Source: Pseudoflavonifractor phocaeensis
GTDB taxonomy: Bacteria; Bacillota; Clostridia; Oscillospirales; Oscillospiraceae
Length of the DNA stretch: 64,000 nt
Direction: 5' to 3'
Assembly: GCF_016901955.1 (NCBI RefSeq)
Contig: NZ_JACJLC010000001.1
Span: 86,050-150,049, forward strand
A program made the position numbers and the translations under genes. The stretch's first letter is position 1, and every line of letters begins with the position of its first letter. Below are positions 7,109 to 16,629 of this stretch, in pieces. Below the pieces are notes generated by a model, which did no database searches, had not been told where the DNA came from, and saw only the letters and a program-made list of their open reading frames with translations.

Positions 7109-9394
7109 TCAAATCAAACCCGCTTGTTTGAAATAGCGGAACAGGTTGTGGGGATTCAGGGGGGCCTCCTCCACAAAGACGCCGGTAGCCTGATAGACGG
7201 CGTTGCGGATGGCGGGGGCTACCGAGCAGGTGGGGGGTTCCCCCAGGGCCTTGGTGCCGAAGGCGCTGGTGGGCTCCGGATTTTCCACAAAGAAGGCCCG
7301 CAGCCGAGGGTGGTCCATAAAGGTGGACAGCTTGTAGTCCAGTAGGTTGTCGTTTAGGGCCCTGCCGGTCTTGGGGTCGAAGAGCAGCTTCTCCGACAGG
7401 CCGAAGCCGATGCCCATGCTCATGCCGCCGTGGACCTGGGCCTCCGCCAGGGCGGGGTTGATGATGGTGCCCGCGTCGTGGACGTTCACCAGGTCCAGCA
7501 GCTTCACCTTGCACATGGGAATATCCACCTCCACCTCGGCAAAGGTACAGCCGAAGGAGTAGGCGTTGGACTTGATCTGGGCGGTGCTCTCGGCGGTGAG
7601 GTGCTGGCTGTGGGTGAGGGAGTAGAGAGCCTCGGTGGCCAGATCTCCCAAGCTCATGAGTACCCGGCTGTCGGTGGACCGGACGATCTGCCCGTCCACG
7701 ATATCCAGGTTGTAGGGGGGCATCCGGGTGAGTTCCTGGGCGTAGTTCAAAATGCGCTCCTTCAGCAGGGCACCGGTCTGGCGGATGGAGAAGCCGGCGG
7801 TGTAGGTCTGCCTGGAGGCGTAAGCCCCGGTGCCGAAGGGGGTGACGTCGGTATCCTGGCAGGAGACGATGTGGATCTTGTCCATGGGCACTCCCACCAC
7901 GTCGGCGGCCATCTGGGCAAAGGCGGTGTCGGCTCCCTGGCCGATCTCGGTCTCACCCACCTGGACCTGGAGGGAGCCGTCCTGGTTGAGTACCATCCGG
8001 CAGGAGGAGGTTTCCAGGGAGATGGGCCACACGGCGGTGTTGTACCAGAACACCGCCATGCCGATGCCCCGGCGCACGTCGCCGGTCTGGTTCTGGTATT
8101 CCTGATACTTGCGGGCGTAGTCGGTGACCTCCATGCCCTTGTCCATGCACTGGTTAAAGGTGTCGGCGTACAGCTCATTTTTGGAGAAGGGGTCGGTAAA
8201 GCCCACTGGCATCAGGTTCTTCCGCCGGAATGCGATGGGGTCCATGCCCAGCCGGGCGGCCACCTCCTCAGTGTGGCATTCCACCGCCCACATGGCCTGG
8301 GGAATGCCGTAGCCCCGCATGGCGCCCGCCACCGACTTGTTAGTGAACACGGTGTAGGCGTCCACCTCCACATTGTCGCAGGGGTAGAGCTGGGGAAAGG
8401 CCCCCGCCCCCTTGGCGCAGATGCTGTGGCCGTGGGAGGCGTAGGCCCCCTGGTCGGAGAAGGCCTCCAGCTTTCGGGCGGCGTAGGTGCCGTCAGGCCG
8501 TACCCAGGAGATGATATGGCTGCGGATGGCGTGGCGCACTCGGGTGGATACGAAGGTCTCCTCCCGGGGCACATCCAGCTTCACCAGGTGGCCTCCCACC
8601 TGGGTGCATAGCCAGGCGCACAGAGGCTCGTAGAGCACGTCCTGCTTATTGCCAAAGCCGCCGCCGATGTAGGGCTTGACGATCTGAATTTTGCCCCACT
8701 CCATCCCTAGGGCCTGGCCCACCACACGGCGGACGATGTGGGGGATTTGGGTGGAGGAGACGATCTTAATACGGTCGCCTGTCATCTCGGCAAAGCAGAT
8801 GAAGTTTTCCAGGTGACAGTGCTGAACGGTGGGGGTGGAATACCAGCCCTCCACCTTGATGAGGCCGGGCTCTTTGATAGCCTCCTCATAATTGCCCTTG
8901 CGGATGGTGGTATGCTTGAGAATGTTGTTGGGGTAGTTGTCGTGGAGCTGGGGGGCGCCATCCTTCATGGCCTCCATTACATCCAGTACGAAGGGCAGTT
9001 CCTCATATTCCACCCGGATGGCCCGGAGGGCCTGGGCGGCGGCCACCTCGTCCTCGGCCACCACGGCGGCAATGTCGTCCCCGTAGAATCGGACCCGGTC
9101 GGTGAGCAGCAGCCGGTCGGCCACGTCCTGGTGGCTCTCATCGGTGGACCAGGGATGGCCGGCGGTGGGGAAGTAGTGCTTTTCTTTCAGATCAAAGCAG
9201 GTGAACACTCCCACCACGCCGGGAATGGCCAGGGCGGCGGAGGCGTCGATAGACTTCACCCGGCCGTGGGCGATGGTGGCGTGGACCACCCGGGCTACAT
9301 AGGCACCCTTGTCGCACAGGTCGTCGGTATACCGGGTGCGCCCGATGACCTTGTCATAGGCGTCCACACGGGTGGCTCTTTTTCCTACATACAT
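7109..9394 (-). CDS. xdhA: Xanthine dehydrogenase-type molybdopterin subunit
   Basis: A 761-residue catalytic subunit (E. coli XdhA is 752 aa). It resembles E. coli XdhA throughout, including SSTQIPHIVRRVVGQAL near residues 213-229. The molybdopterin motif GGGFGNKQ is at 244-251, a conserved arginine lies in GAMRGYG, and the catalytic glutamate is E719 in LGEPP. It should hydroxylate a purine (hypoxanthine or xanthine) or another N-heterocycle; the substrate cannot be fixed from sequence alone. ATG 9394 follows AAGGAGG. A Crp/Fnr-family gene lies 13 bases upstream on the same strand and probably controls the operon. Confidence 0.92.
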   Translation of the reverse strand: MYVGKRATRVDAYDKVIGRTRYTDDLCDKGAYVARVVHATIAHGRVKSIDASAALAIPGVVGVFTCFDLKEKHYFPTAGHPWSTDESHQDVADRLLLTDRVRFYGDDIAAVVAEDEVAAAQALRAIRVEYEELPFVLDVMEAMKDGAPQLHDNYPNNILKHTTIRKGNYEEAIKEPGLIKVEGWYSTPTVQHCHLENFICFAEMTGDRIKIVSSTQIPHIVRRVVGQALGMEWGKIQIVKPYIGGGFGNKQDVLYEPLCAWLCTQVGGHLVKLDVPREETFVSTRVRHAIRSHIISWVRPDGTYAARKLEAFSDQGAYASHGHSICAKGAGAFPQLYPCDNVEVDAYTVFTNKSVAGAMRGYGIPQAMWAVECHTEEVAARLGMDPIAFRRKNLMPVGFTDPFSKNELYADTFNQCMDKGMEVTDYARKYQEYQNQTGDVRRGIGMAVFWYNTAVWPISLETSSCRMVLNQDGSLQVQVGETEIGQGADTAFAQMAADVVGVPMDKIHIVSCQDTDVTPFGTGAYASRQTYTAGFSIRQTGALLKERILNYAQELTRMPPYNLDIVDGQIVRSTDSRVLMSLGDLATEALYSLTHSQHLTAESTAQIKSNAYSFGCTFAEVEVDIPMCKVKLLDLVNVHDAGTIINPALAEAQVHGGMSMGIGFGLSEKLLFDPKTGRALNDNLLDYKLSTFMDHPRLRAFFVENPEPTSAFGTKALGEPPTCSVAPAIRNAVYQATGVFVEEAPLNPHNLFRYFKQAGLI

Positions 9395-9407
9395 GGCGCG
9401 TTCCTCC

Positions 9408-10109
9408 TTAGCCGTTGATATGGTGTTCGATGTGGTCTTTCATCCGGAGGTAGCCCTCTCGGGGAAGGACGATCTTGCCACGCTGGAGCCAAATGAGCCC
9501 CAGCTCCTCCAGCTTCTGAATGCTGCGGTTAAGAGTTTTGATGGAAAAGCCGATCTCTTCCGCCAGCTGGGGTCTGGTCTGCCGCAGCTCCAGCAGGCGG
9601 GGAGGGGGCATATGCTGCTCGTATTTTCGGATCAGATGGACCATCAGCCGGTCCTTACCTTCCATAAAGAGGTATTTCCTGGCCTCGGCGGTCTGGGTGA
9701 TGAGCCGGCGCATGTTTTCCTGGGCACGGAGGAACAGGGCGTCTACATCCATCCGCATCCACTCCATATAGACATCCGCCGGGATGGAGAGCACCCGGCA
9801 CCGTGTGGAGGTGATGATGCTGATACGGTACTGAGTCAGTCCGGCAAAGCATTCGATCTCTCCAAAAAAGTCACCAGGACCAAAGTCCTTGAAAGGATAG
9901 GGCCGCTCGTGCATGGGCCACTCCACTCCGGTAACCTTGCCGGAGAGGATGATAAAGATATGGGTGCAGTCGGTCCCTGCCTTGATAAAGGTCTGACCGG
10001 CCTCGATCTCCAGCAGGGTCATGTAGTATTTGACTTCCTCGGTACAGTTTTGGAACAACAGCTCCAGCTCGCGGCGCTTCTGCAGCGGGAGTGCGCTGAA
10101 TATATCCAC
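9408..10109 (-). CDS. Crp/Fnr-family transcriptional regulator
   Basis: A 233-residue regulator with an N-terminal cyclic-nucleotide-type sensor fold (GKVTGVEWPM...GDFFGEIECFAG, about residues 20-130), a long dimer helix, and a C-terminal winged helix-turn-helix (RPQLAEEIGFSIKTLNRSI, about 179-197). The four-cysteine cluster pattern of Fnr is absent, so it is not an obvious oxygen sensor. GTG at 10109 is preceded by AGGAGG at good spacing. It is the first gene before xdhABC with only a 13-bp gap, so it is probably co-transcribed and senses a metabolite of that pathway. A TATAAT box lies on the minus strand at 10133-10138 without a good -35, as expected for an activator-dependent promoter. Confidence 0.85.
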   Translation of the reverse strand: MDIFSALPLQKRRELELLFQNCTEEVKYYMTLLEIEAGQTFIKAGTDCTHIFIILSGKVTGVEWPMHERPYPFKDFGPGDFFGEIECFAGLTQYRISIITSTRCRVLSIPADVYMEWMRMDVDALFLRAQENMRRLITQTAEARKYLFMEGKDRLMVHLIRKYEQHMPPPRLLELRQTRPQLAEEIGFSIKTLNRSIQKLEELGLIWLQRGKIVLPREGYLRMKDHIEHHING

Positions 10110-10224
10110 AGGACCGCACCTCCTTATTCTCTATTATATCTGGAATGCCTCGCAAAAGAAAAGGCCATATGTCCTTTTTCTCTATTTTTTTCTTAGGAAT
10201 CTGCTGCGCCTGGGCCGTCTATGC

Positions 10225-10252
10225 AAAAACGGCCGCCCGAGGGCGGCCGTTT
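10225..10252 (-). terminator. Terminator of ldh
   Basis: A 12-bp perfect stem (arms 10227-10238 and 10241-10252) with a two-base loop. On the minus strand it is followed by a run of five T, just after the ldh stop codon. Confidence 0.85.
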
Positions 10253-10260
10253 CGCGGATC

Positions 10261-11217
10261 TTATAGCTCCAGGGTGGCGGCAACCTGCCGCAGGGTCTCC
10301 GCCGAGCGGCGCAGCTGTTCCTGTTCCTCCTGGTCCAGCACGATGGGCACATGGGTCTCCACCCCGTCCAGTCCCACGATGGCGGGCATGCTCAGGGCGA
10401 TACCGTCGATGCCATATTCCCCGTGCATCATGGTGGACACGGGCAGGATGGATTTTTCGTTGCGTACGATGACCTCGCAGATCCGTTTTACCGACATGGC
10501 GATGCCATAGTAGGTAGCGTGTTTTTTGGAGATGATCTCATAGGCGCTGGTTTTGACCTTTTCGGCAATTTCTCTGGTGGAGGCGGCGTGGTCATAGTGT
10601 CCCCGCATCTCGCAGAAATCGTTGAGGGGGATGCCGGAGACGTTGGAGCTGCTCCACACGGCGATTTCGCTGTCCCCGTGCTCGCCGATGATAAAGGCGT
10701 GGACGCTGCGGCTGTCCACGTGGAGGTGCTGACCCAGCTGATACTTGAGCCGGGCGGTGTCCAGCACGGTGCCCGAGCCGATGACCCGGTGCTCCGGCAG
10801 GCCGCTGAGCTTTAAAGCAGCGTAGGTCAGGATGTCCACCGGGTTAGACACAATGAGGAGGATACCCTGGAAATCCCGCTTGGCAATCTCCGGGATGATC
10901 CCCTTGAAAATGGCTACGTTCTTATGGACCAGATCCAGCCGGGTCTCCTCCGGCTTCTGGTTAGCCCCGGCGGTAACGATAATCACCGCCGCGTCGGCAA
11001 TGTCGTCGTAGGTGCCGGCGTAGATGTTCATGGCCCCGGCAAAGGGGATGCCGTGGGCAATGTCCTTGGCCTCGCCGTCAGCCTTTTCGAAATTCACGTC
11101 GAGGAGCACCAGCTCGGAAAACAGGTGGCTCTGCATGAGGGCAAAAGCGGTGGCGGAGCCTACAAAGCCGCAGCCGATGATGGCGGCCTTCCGGGGATTG
11201 AGGTTGGGATGCGTCAT
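10261..11217 (-). CDS. ldh: NAD-dependent L-lactate dehydrogenase
   Basis: A 318-residue enzyme of the LDH/MDH family. The NAD-binding motif is GCGFVG at residues 15-20. Q87 in GANQKPEETR marks lactate rather than malate specificity; malate dehydrogenases have arginine at this position. Substrate and catalytic residues R93, D153, R156 and H180 (IGEHGD) are all present. It reduces pyruvate to L-lactate with NADH, or the reverse. It is monocistronic, with its own terminator and a striking inverted repeat about 55-80 bp upstream. It has no obvious link to the separate flavin-dependent lactate system at 1-5.7 kb beyond sharing a substrate. Confidence 0.94.
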   Translation of the reverse strand: MTHPNLNPRKAAIIGCGFVGSATAFALMQSHLFSELVLLDVNFEKADGEAKDIAHGIPFAGAMNIYAGTYDDIADAAVIIVTAGANQKPEETRLDLVHKNVAIFKGIIPEIAKRDFQGILLIVSNPVDILTYAALKLSGLPEHRVIGSGTVLDTARLKYQLGQHLHVDSRSVHAFIIGEHGDSEIAVWSSSNVSGIPLNDFCEMRGHYDHAASTREIAEKVKTSAYEIISKKHATYYGIAMSVKRICEVIVRNEKSILPVSTMMHGEYGIDGIALSMPAIVGLDGVETHVPIVLDQEEQEQLRRSAETLRQVAATLEL

Positions 11218-11270
11218 ATCTGTCTCCTTTTCTCATACAAAGCGGTCCGGTGATACGGCCGCCGGGTGGT

Positions 11271-11295
11271 TTTGGTATGGCCTCATCATACCAAA
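11271..11295. promoter_or_regulatory. Inverted repeat upstream of ldh, possible operator
   Basis: Perfect 9-bp arms TTTGGTATG (11271-11279) and CATACCAAA (11287-11295) with a 7-bp spacer, upstream of the ldh start. No T-run follows either arm, so a protein-binding site is more likely than a terminator. The cognate regulator is unknown. Confidence 0.5.
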
Positions 11296-11373
11296 TCTTG
11301 CTTGGAAGTTCTGTTGTTTTTGCAACGGAATCTCAGTTTTCCCCGGCGTCCCCGCATTATCCCTGCTTGAGGG

Positions 11374-13311
11374 TCATAGAGGGAGAATTTTGACCTGAAA
11401 GGGGTCCAGCGCCTGGCCCAGGGCGTGGACGGAGACGTCATTGTGGTTGAGAAGGATGCGTACCCGGCAGTCCCCTTCGCCGCGGAGCATCGACTCCACC
11501 CCCTGAGGCAGGTCCAGCCGCTCCATATCTGCCCGAGCCATGGCCTCGGTGAGCACCTGTTCCAGGACGGTTTGGTCTGGGGCGGTGCCCAAATAGTAGG
11601 CGATTCCCTGGCCGTAGGGGTTTCGGGTGATGGCGGCGTACTGGCGGTAGAAGGGATCGTCATACCGCCACAGCACCTGAGCACCCTGGGGCACGATCAT
11701 GTCCCGGAAGACGCCGGCAGAGCCGCCACCAGTTTCCCCGACAATGGGGATGCAGTCAGATTCCTGAAGACTCTCGCTCTCCTCCACGTACAGTCCCAGC
11801 AGATCTCCCAGATCCACGGGAATGGTCTTGCCGAAGACCAGGTTGTTGTCCCGATCTTTCACCGCTGTGCGGTAGGTCACCACCGCCACCCCGCCGGCGG
11901 CCACAAAGGCTTTCAGACGGGCGGCAAAATCAGGGTCAGTCACGATCATGTTGGGCGCCAGCACCAGCTTGTACCGGGAAAAGTCCCGGCTGGCGGGGAT
12001 CACATCCACGCTCTGGCCCGCCTGGAAGAACACTGCGTGGAGCCGCTTCATCTCAGCCTGGCAGTTCAGCAGGATGCTCTGCCGCTGGATACGGAAGGAG
12101 GCCAGGGCGTCGTAATCGTACAGGATGGCGGCCTCACTGCGGACAGGTGTGGAAAGCGCTTCCTCATAGGGGCGGACCTCCCGGAAGAAGCTCTGCGCCT
12201 CCAAGAACCGGCGGCGTGGGATATTGTCGGCGTCCAGAAGGCCGTAGCAAAACTGCTCGGCTCCCTTGGTTGCACCCCGGTAGCGGAAGTACATCAGCCC
12301 ATCGCAGCCGTGGGCCATGGCCTGCCAGCTCCACAGCTTGGCCTGATTGGGACGGGGAAGAAAGCCGGTGATGTCGTGGCCCTGGGCTCCCATAATGGCC
12401 TCGGTGATCCAGAAATTTTCACCCTTCAGGCCGCGAATGTAGTCCAGTCCAAAGGCGATCTCACTGGGAGGCAGGGGTTCCTTTTGACCACCCCACACCG
12501 GATAATTGTTGTAGGCCACGCGGTCCAGGCAGGCGGCCAGGTCGGCGTAGCTCACGTGCTTGCTCAGGCCGCCGCCGGGGAAGTCGTGGATCACCACCGC
12601 CCCGGGAATGATCTCTCGGAGCAGATCAGCCTGGAAGGCGGCGAAGGAGCGGAGGTTTTCACTGCAAAACCGCTCCCAGTCCAGCCGCAGGGCGGGATTG
12701 TGGGTGGTGATGGTGGGGGATGGGAGTGGGATATCCTCAAAGCGGTCGTACTCCTGGCTCCAGAAGACGGTGCCGTAGGTCTGGTTAAGGGCCTGAATGT
12801 CCCCGTTGAACTTTTCTTTCAGGAAGTTATGAAAGGCCGCCCGGCACCGGGGACACCAGCACTGGTCGCTGCCCTCGTGGCCCAGCTCGTTGTCAATCTG
12901 CCAGGCCGCGATGGCGGGCTCATTCTTGTAATGCTCTGCCAGATGGGTAATGATCTGGGCACAGTGCGCCCGGTAGGGGACGCTGCTGTAGCAAGAAACA
13001 TGGCGGCCGCCGAAGGCACGGGGAGTACCGTCCTCAAACTGAGAGAGGATATCGGGGTGTTTACGAATGAGCCAGGCGGGAGGCGTAGCGGTGGGAGTAC
13101 CCAGGATGACCTGGAGGCCCTTCTTTCTGGCCATGGCGATGACGCCGTCGAAATAGGAGAAGTCGTACTGATTCTCCACTGGCTCCATCCGACACCAGGC
13201 GAACTCACCGATGCGGATCACATTGCATCCCAACTCAAGAATACGGTCCATATCGGCCTCCAGCATATGAGAGGGCCATTGCTCGGGATAATAATCAACA
13301 CCTAACAGCAT
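11374..13311 (-). CDS. Beta-galactosidase, GH42 family
   Basis: A 645-residue glycoside hydrolase family 42 enzyme, close to the usual 650-690. The N-terminal TIM barrel starts at once (LLGVDYYPEQW). The acid/base is E142 in IDNELGHE and the nucleophile is E304 in WITEAIMG. A metal-binding cysteine cluster (CWCPRC, residues 151-156, with C107) sits in the barrel as in many GH42 enzymes. No signal peptide, so it is cytoplasmic and would act on imported galactosides or oligosaccharides. No transporter or sugar regulator is adjacent; the nearest regulator is the LacI gene about 2.3 kb upstream, beyond another gene and a terminator. The exact sugar is not predictable. Confidence 0.92.
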   Translation of the reverse strand: MLLGVDYYPEQWPSHMLEADMDRILELGCNVIRIGEFAWCRMEPVENQYDFSYFDGVIAMARKKGLQVILGTPTATPPAWLIRKHPDILSQFEDGTPRAFGGRHVSCYSSVPYRAHCAQIITHLAEHYKNEPAIAAWQIDNELGHEGSDQCWCPRCRAAFHNFLKEKFNGDIQALNQTYGTVFWSQEYDRFEDIPLPSPTITTHNPALRLDWERFCSENLRSFAAFQADLLREIIPGAVVIHDFPGGGLSKHVSYADLAACLDRVAYNNYPVWGGQKEPLPPSEIAFGLDYIRGLKGENFWITEAIMGAQGHDITGFLPRPNQAKLWSWQAMAHGCDGLMYFRYRGATKGAEQFCYGLLDADNIPRRRFLEAQSFFREVRPYEEALSTPVRSEAAILYDYDALASFRIQRQSILLNCQAEMKRLHAVFFQAGQSVDVIPASRDFSRYKLVLAPNMIVTDPDFAARLKAFVAAGGVAVVTYRTAVKDRDNNLVFGKTIPVDLGDLLGLYVEESESLQESDCIPIVGETGGGSAGVFRDMIVPQGAQVLWRYDDPFYRQYAAITRNPYGQGIAYYLGTAPDQTVLEQVLTEAMARADMERLDLPQGVESMLRGEGDCRVRILLNHNDVSVHALGQALDPFQVKILPL

Positions 13312-13435
13312 GGTTTGCGCTCCGTTCTTCAGGATTCTCCCTGGGTGTGGCGGTTGGTGTGGGAGGGTGAGAAAACTATACTAGAATTTCGGGCGGATGG
13401 CAAGGATAGAACGTCCGTGCTCCAACCTTTACATA

Positions 13436-13469
13436 GCAAAAGGCCGACCCAGACAGGTCGGCCTTTTGC
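13436..13469 (-). terminator. Terminator of the old-yellow-enzyme gene
   Basis: A 14-bp perfect stem (arms 13436-13449 and 13456-13469) whose arms carry AAAA/TTTT near the outer end. It lies directly downstream of the leftward gene ending at 13512. Confidence 0.85.
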
Positions 13470-13511
13470 CAGATGGATGAAGAAGAGAACAATGGGCTTT
13501 GTCTGAATGGC

Positions 13512-15476
13512 TCAGAGCTCCACCGCAATATTGAACGCGTCATGATTTGCGGTGGTAACAGTGCCGGGCTTGACGCAGTCGCCAGCAAGATAGGTTTCGC
13601 CTGGAAGAACATCCTTGAACTGATCCAGCATCTCCTGATCCGCCTTGAAGCCGGTGGACAGAATGACGGTATCGGCCTCCAGCAGGGTGCTCCGCCAATT
13701 TTTATCCTCGATAGATACGCCCTGCGGGGTGATCTCTTTCAGACAAACGCTGCCCAGCATATTGCATCGGTAATCCTCCAGCTTAAAGGCGAGGCCCCGG
13801 GGATAATTGGGGGTAATGCTGTCAAAGGGCAGCATATCGATCATGGTGACCTGGTGGCCGTCCATCAGCAGCTGGAGAGCTGTTTCAGCGCCTGAGGTGC
13901 CGCCGCCGACCACCACTACCTTATTGCCTACCTGGACCGCACCGGTATCCACATCACCCACCCAGACCACGTGGGGCAGATCAACGCCGGGAACCTTGGG
14001 CATGATGGGCTTGGCGCCTACCGCCGGGATCAGGGCATCCGGATTTTCCGCTTTTACCAACTCGGGGGTGGCTTCGGTGTTGAGCTTTATGGTCAGGCCA
14101 GGGGTGTTCATGGCCTTTTCAACCTGCCAATTGAAGTACTTGCGTAGGTCGAATTTAATGCTCAGCCCGGTGGCGTAACGGAGCGTGCCTCCCAGTTGGG
14201 CGGATTTTTCAAACAACACGACCTCATGCCCACGCTGGGCGGCTACGATGCCGGCCTCCATACCGGCGGGACCGCCGCCCACGATGACCACTTTCTTTTT
14301 GGAACGGGCGGCGGGGATGGGATCGTAAAAGAGTTCCCGGCCGATGACCGGATTCACGGTGCAGCGGATGGTAAACATATCCCGGCAGCGGTTGTTGCAG
14401 AACTGACAGCGGATACATGGAGTGGTGCGTTCGGTATGGCCCAGCTGAGCGTTTTTCACCATATAGGGATCGGCGATCAGAGAGCGGCCGATGGCCACGA
14501 CGTCCGCCTTGCCGCTGGCGATGATATCCTCGGCGTCCTCCATGGTTTTAATGGAGCCCACGGTGACCACCGGAATATGCAGGACCTTTTTGAAGTCCTC
14601 GGCAAAGTGGACCAGGTAATTGTGGGGCCAGTACTGGGGTTGAATGGTCTCTGCCGCCGCTCTCCAGTCCTGGTGCATCCCTGCGGAGATGTGGATGAGG
14701 TCGATCTTATCCTGGATCATCTGGGCGAATTCCAGGGACTCTTCCTCGGCGAGACCGCCCTTGACCAGCTCGTCGGCGCAGTGGCGGTATTCAATGATGA
14801 AATCGGGGCCCACGGCTTTGCGCACCGCGTCCAGAAGATCGATGGCGTACCGGGCCCGGTTTTCCAAACTGCCGCCGTACCGGTCGGTGCGGTGGTTGGT
14901 AAAGGGGGAGAGGAACTGGCCGATCAGGTGGCCCTGAGCGCCGTGGATCATGACCATTTCCAGTCCAGCCCGCTTGCACCGCAGTACGGCGCTGACGAAA
15001 TCCTCAATGGTCTGGTCGATCATGTCCTGATCCATGGTGCGGATGTGGGTGAACTTTCCGCCGTTCTTTTTGACTGCCAGGACCTCCATCTCTCCGTGAA
15101 TGGGACTGGGGGCCCAGGTATCCCGATTGAGCAGAGAGTGCCGCCCGGTGTGATTGAGCTCCAGAGAGAGCTTGGCGCCATAGCGGGTGACCTCCTCGTT
15201 CAGGTCGGCCAGTCCCTTGATGACGTGATCGTTGCCCAGATCCAACTCAAACAGATGGCCCTTAGCCTCGCGGTAGTTGACCGGGGATTCTCCCAGCGTA
15301 ATGATGCCGGCGCCGCCTCGGGCGATATGGCGGTAATAAGCGATCATCTCGTTGGTAACCATGCCGTCCATTGTGCCCAGGGTATTGCACGAAGGGGCGA
15401 ATTCAATGCGGTTTTTAAAGGTGACCTTTCCTACCTTCAGGGGGGACAGAACATGCTCATAGTTTCCCATTTTCAT
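13512..15476 (-). CDS. Old-yellow-enzyme/FAD/[4Fe-4S] reductase (FadH/BaiCD/2-enoate reductase type)
   Basis: A 654-residue flavo-iron-sulfur reductase. Residues 1-345 form the FMN-binding TIM barrel (HGAQGHLIGQFLSPFTN, then RTDRYGGSLENR near 196-207). Cysteines C354, C357, C360, C364 and C372 supply the [4Fe-4S] ligands. An FAD motif VVIVGGGPAGMEAG follows near 396-409 and an NAD(P)H motif VVVVGGGTSGAE further on. Family members reduce activated C=C bonds, as in 2,4-dienoyl-CoA reductase, 2-enoate reductase and the bile-acid enzymes BaiCD/BaiH; the substrate here is unknown. ATG 15476 has GAAAGGAG upstream; an earlier in-frame start would add 16 residues without a ribosome site. It stands alone between terminators and a LacI gene. 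Confidence 0.88.
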   Translation of the reverse strand: MKMGNYEHVLSPLKVGKVTFKNRIEFAPSCNTLGTMDGMVTNEMIAYYRHIARGGAGIITLGESPVNYREAKGHLFELDLGNDHVIKGLADLNEEVTRYGAKLSLELNHTGRHSLLNRDTWAPSPIHGEMEVLAVKKNGGKFTHIRTMDQDMIDQTIEDFVSAVLRCKRAGLEMVMIHGAQGHLIGQFLSPFTNHRTDRYGGSLENRARYAIDLLDAVRKAVGPDFIIEYRHCADELVKGGLAEEESLEFAQMIQDKIDLIHISAGMHQDWRAAAETIQPQYWPHNYLVHFAEDFKKVLHIPVVTVGSIKTMEDAEDIIASGKADVVAIGRSLIADPYMVKNAQLGHTERTTPCIRCQFCNNRCRDMFTIRCTVNPVIGRELFYDPIPAARSKKKVVIVGGGPAGMEAGIVAAQRGHEVVLFEKSAQLGGTLRYATGLSIKFDLRKYFNWQVEKAMNTPGLTIKLNTEATPELVKAENPDALIPAVGAKPIMPKVPGVDLPHVVWVGDVDTGAVQVGNKVVVVGGGTSGAETALQLLMDGHQVTMIDMLPFDSITPNYPRGLAFKLEDYRCNMLGSVCLKEITPQGVSIEDKNWRSTLLEADTVILSTGFKADQEMLDQFKDVLPGETYLAGDCVKPGTVTTANHDAFNIAVEL

Positions 15477-15630
15477 ACTGCTCCTTTCATGATTCCAACT
15501 ATGGCGCAAAGGGGGGAAACGCAAGTGGAACAGAAATGAAGGCTGAATATGGGAATGGGGTATGGGGAAGTTTCAATAGAGGCGGCGCGTCATGGGCGGG
15601 ACGGGCCGCCGGTATGACCTGACTGGGGGA

Positions 15631-16629
15631 TCAGGTGCTTTCTCTGACAATCAGCTCCGGGGTGACCTTAATCAGGTGGGAAGGAGTGGAGCCATTTTCC
15701 AGCTGCTTGACCGTGCTGATCATGGCCTCCACCGTGGAGGTGAGATTGGCGTTTGTGGTGGTCAGCGTGGGGGTGCAGCACTGAGAGGAAATGCTGTTGT
15801 TGAAGCCGATGACCGCGATATCCTCCGGAATGCGATAGCCTTTCCGCTGGAAGTATTTCATACCACCAATGGCGGTGATATCGCCCCCGAAAATGACGGC
15901 GGAAAAGGGCCTGCCGGTATTCAGGAGCATCTCCGCGGCCTGCTGACCACCGTCCAGGCCGCGGGGAGATTCGACGATCAGCTGCTCATCCAGCATGGCG
16001 CTGTCCCGGAGCAGGAGGTTGTTTTTGAACGCCCTCAGTTTGTTCTGGCCGCTGAAGGAGGAGGCGTCCTTTACATAGGCGATGTGCTGATGTCCCTTAC
16101 GCATCAAATGATCAATGCACAGCTTAATGGCATATTCCTCATCGTTAATCACGGAATAGACGTTATCCGCCACAATCACGCAGTTGCTGATGATGTAGTT
16201 GACGTTGGTGTGCGCTGATAAGGCGGAAGTTTCCTGGAAAACATCTCGAAATACGGATCCTACGCAGAAAATAATAGTACAGCCCAGGCTGATCAGCATT
16301 TCGATGTGTTTCAGCTTGCTGGCTACGCTGGGGCCGGTGCTGCAAAAAACCGGGGCGTAGCCGATTTCAGGAAGGAAATGAGAAAGCCGGTCGATCTCTC
16401 TGGCGTAATGGGGAGAAAGGATATCCGTGGTGACGATACCTACAAGGGAGGGCTTTGTCCCCCGATTGGCGACGGAGGAGGGCAGCTCATAATTCAACTC
16501 CTTGATTACGCTGAGTACTCTATTTCGGGTCTCTGAGGAGACCCGGTTTTTATTGTTGATCACACGAGAGACAGTGGCAGCAGATACGCCGGCTGCATCG
16601 GCGATGTCATAGATGGTCTTTGATTTCAT
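15631..16629 (-). CDS. LacI-family transcriptional regulator
   Basis: A 332-residue repressor. The N-terminal LacI helix-turn-helix (TIYDIADAAGVSAATVSRVI, residues 4-23) is canonical and is followed by a periplasmic-binding-protein-like sensor domain starting near 60 (SLVGIVTTDILSPHY). ATG 16629 follows GGGAGAG. Its own upstream region and that of the ABM/mmgE genes 2 kb away share a 20-bp motif (16807-16826 and 18881-18900), so it may control both. The effector is unknown. Confidence 0.9.
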   Translation of the reverse strand: MKSKTIYDIADAAGVSAATVSRVINNKNRVSSETRNRVLSVIKELNYELPSSVANRGTKPSLVGIVTTDILSPHYAREIDRLSHFLPEIGYAPVFCSTGPSVASKLKHIEMLISLGCTIIFCVGSVFRDVFQETSALSAHTNVNYIISNCVIVADNVYSVINDEEYAIKLCIDHLMRKGHQHIAYVKDASSFSGQNKLRAFKNNLLLRDSAMLDEQLIVESPRGLDGGQQAAEMLLNTGRPFSAVIFGGDITAIGGMKYFQRKGYRIPEDIAVIGFNNSISSQCCTPTLTTTNANLTSTVEAMISTVKQLENGSTPSHLIKVTPELIVREST

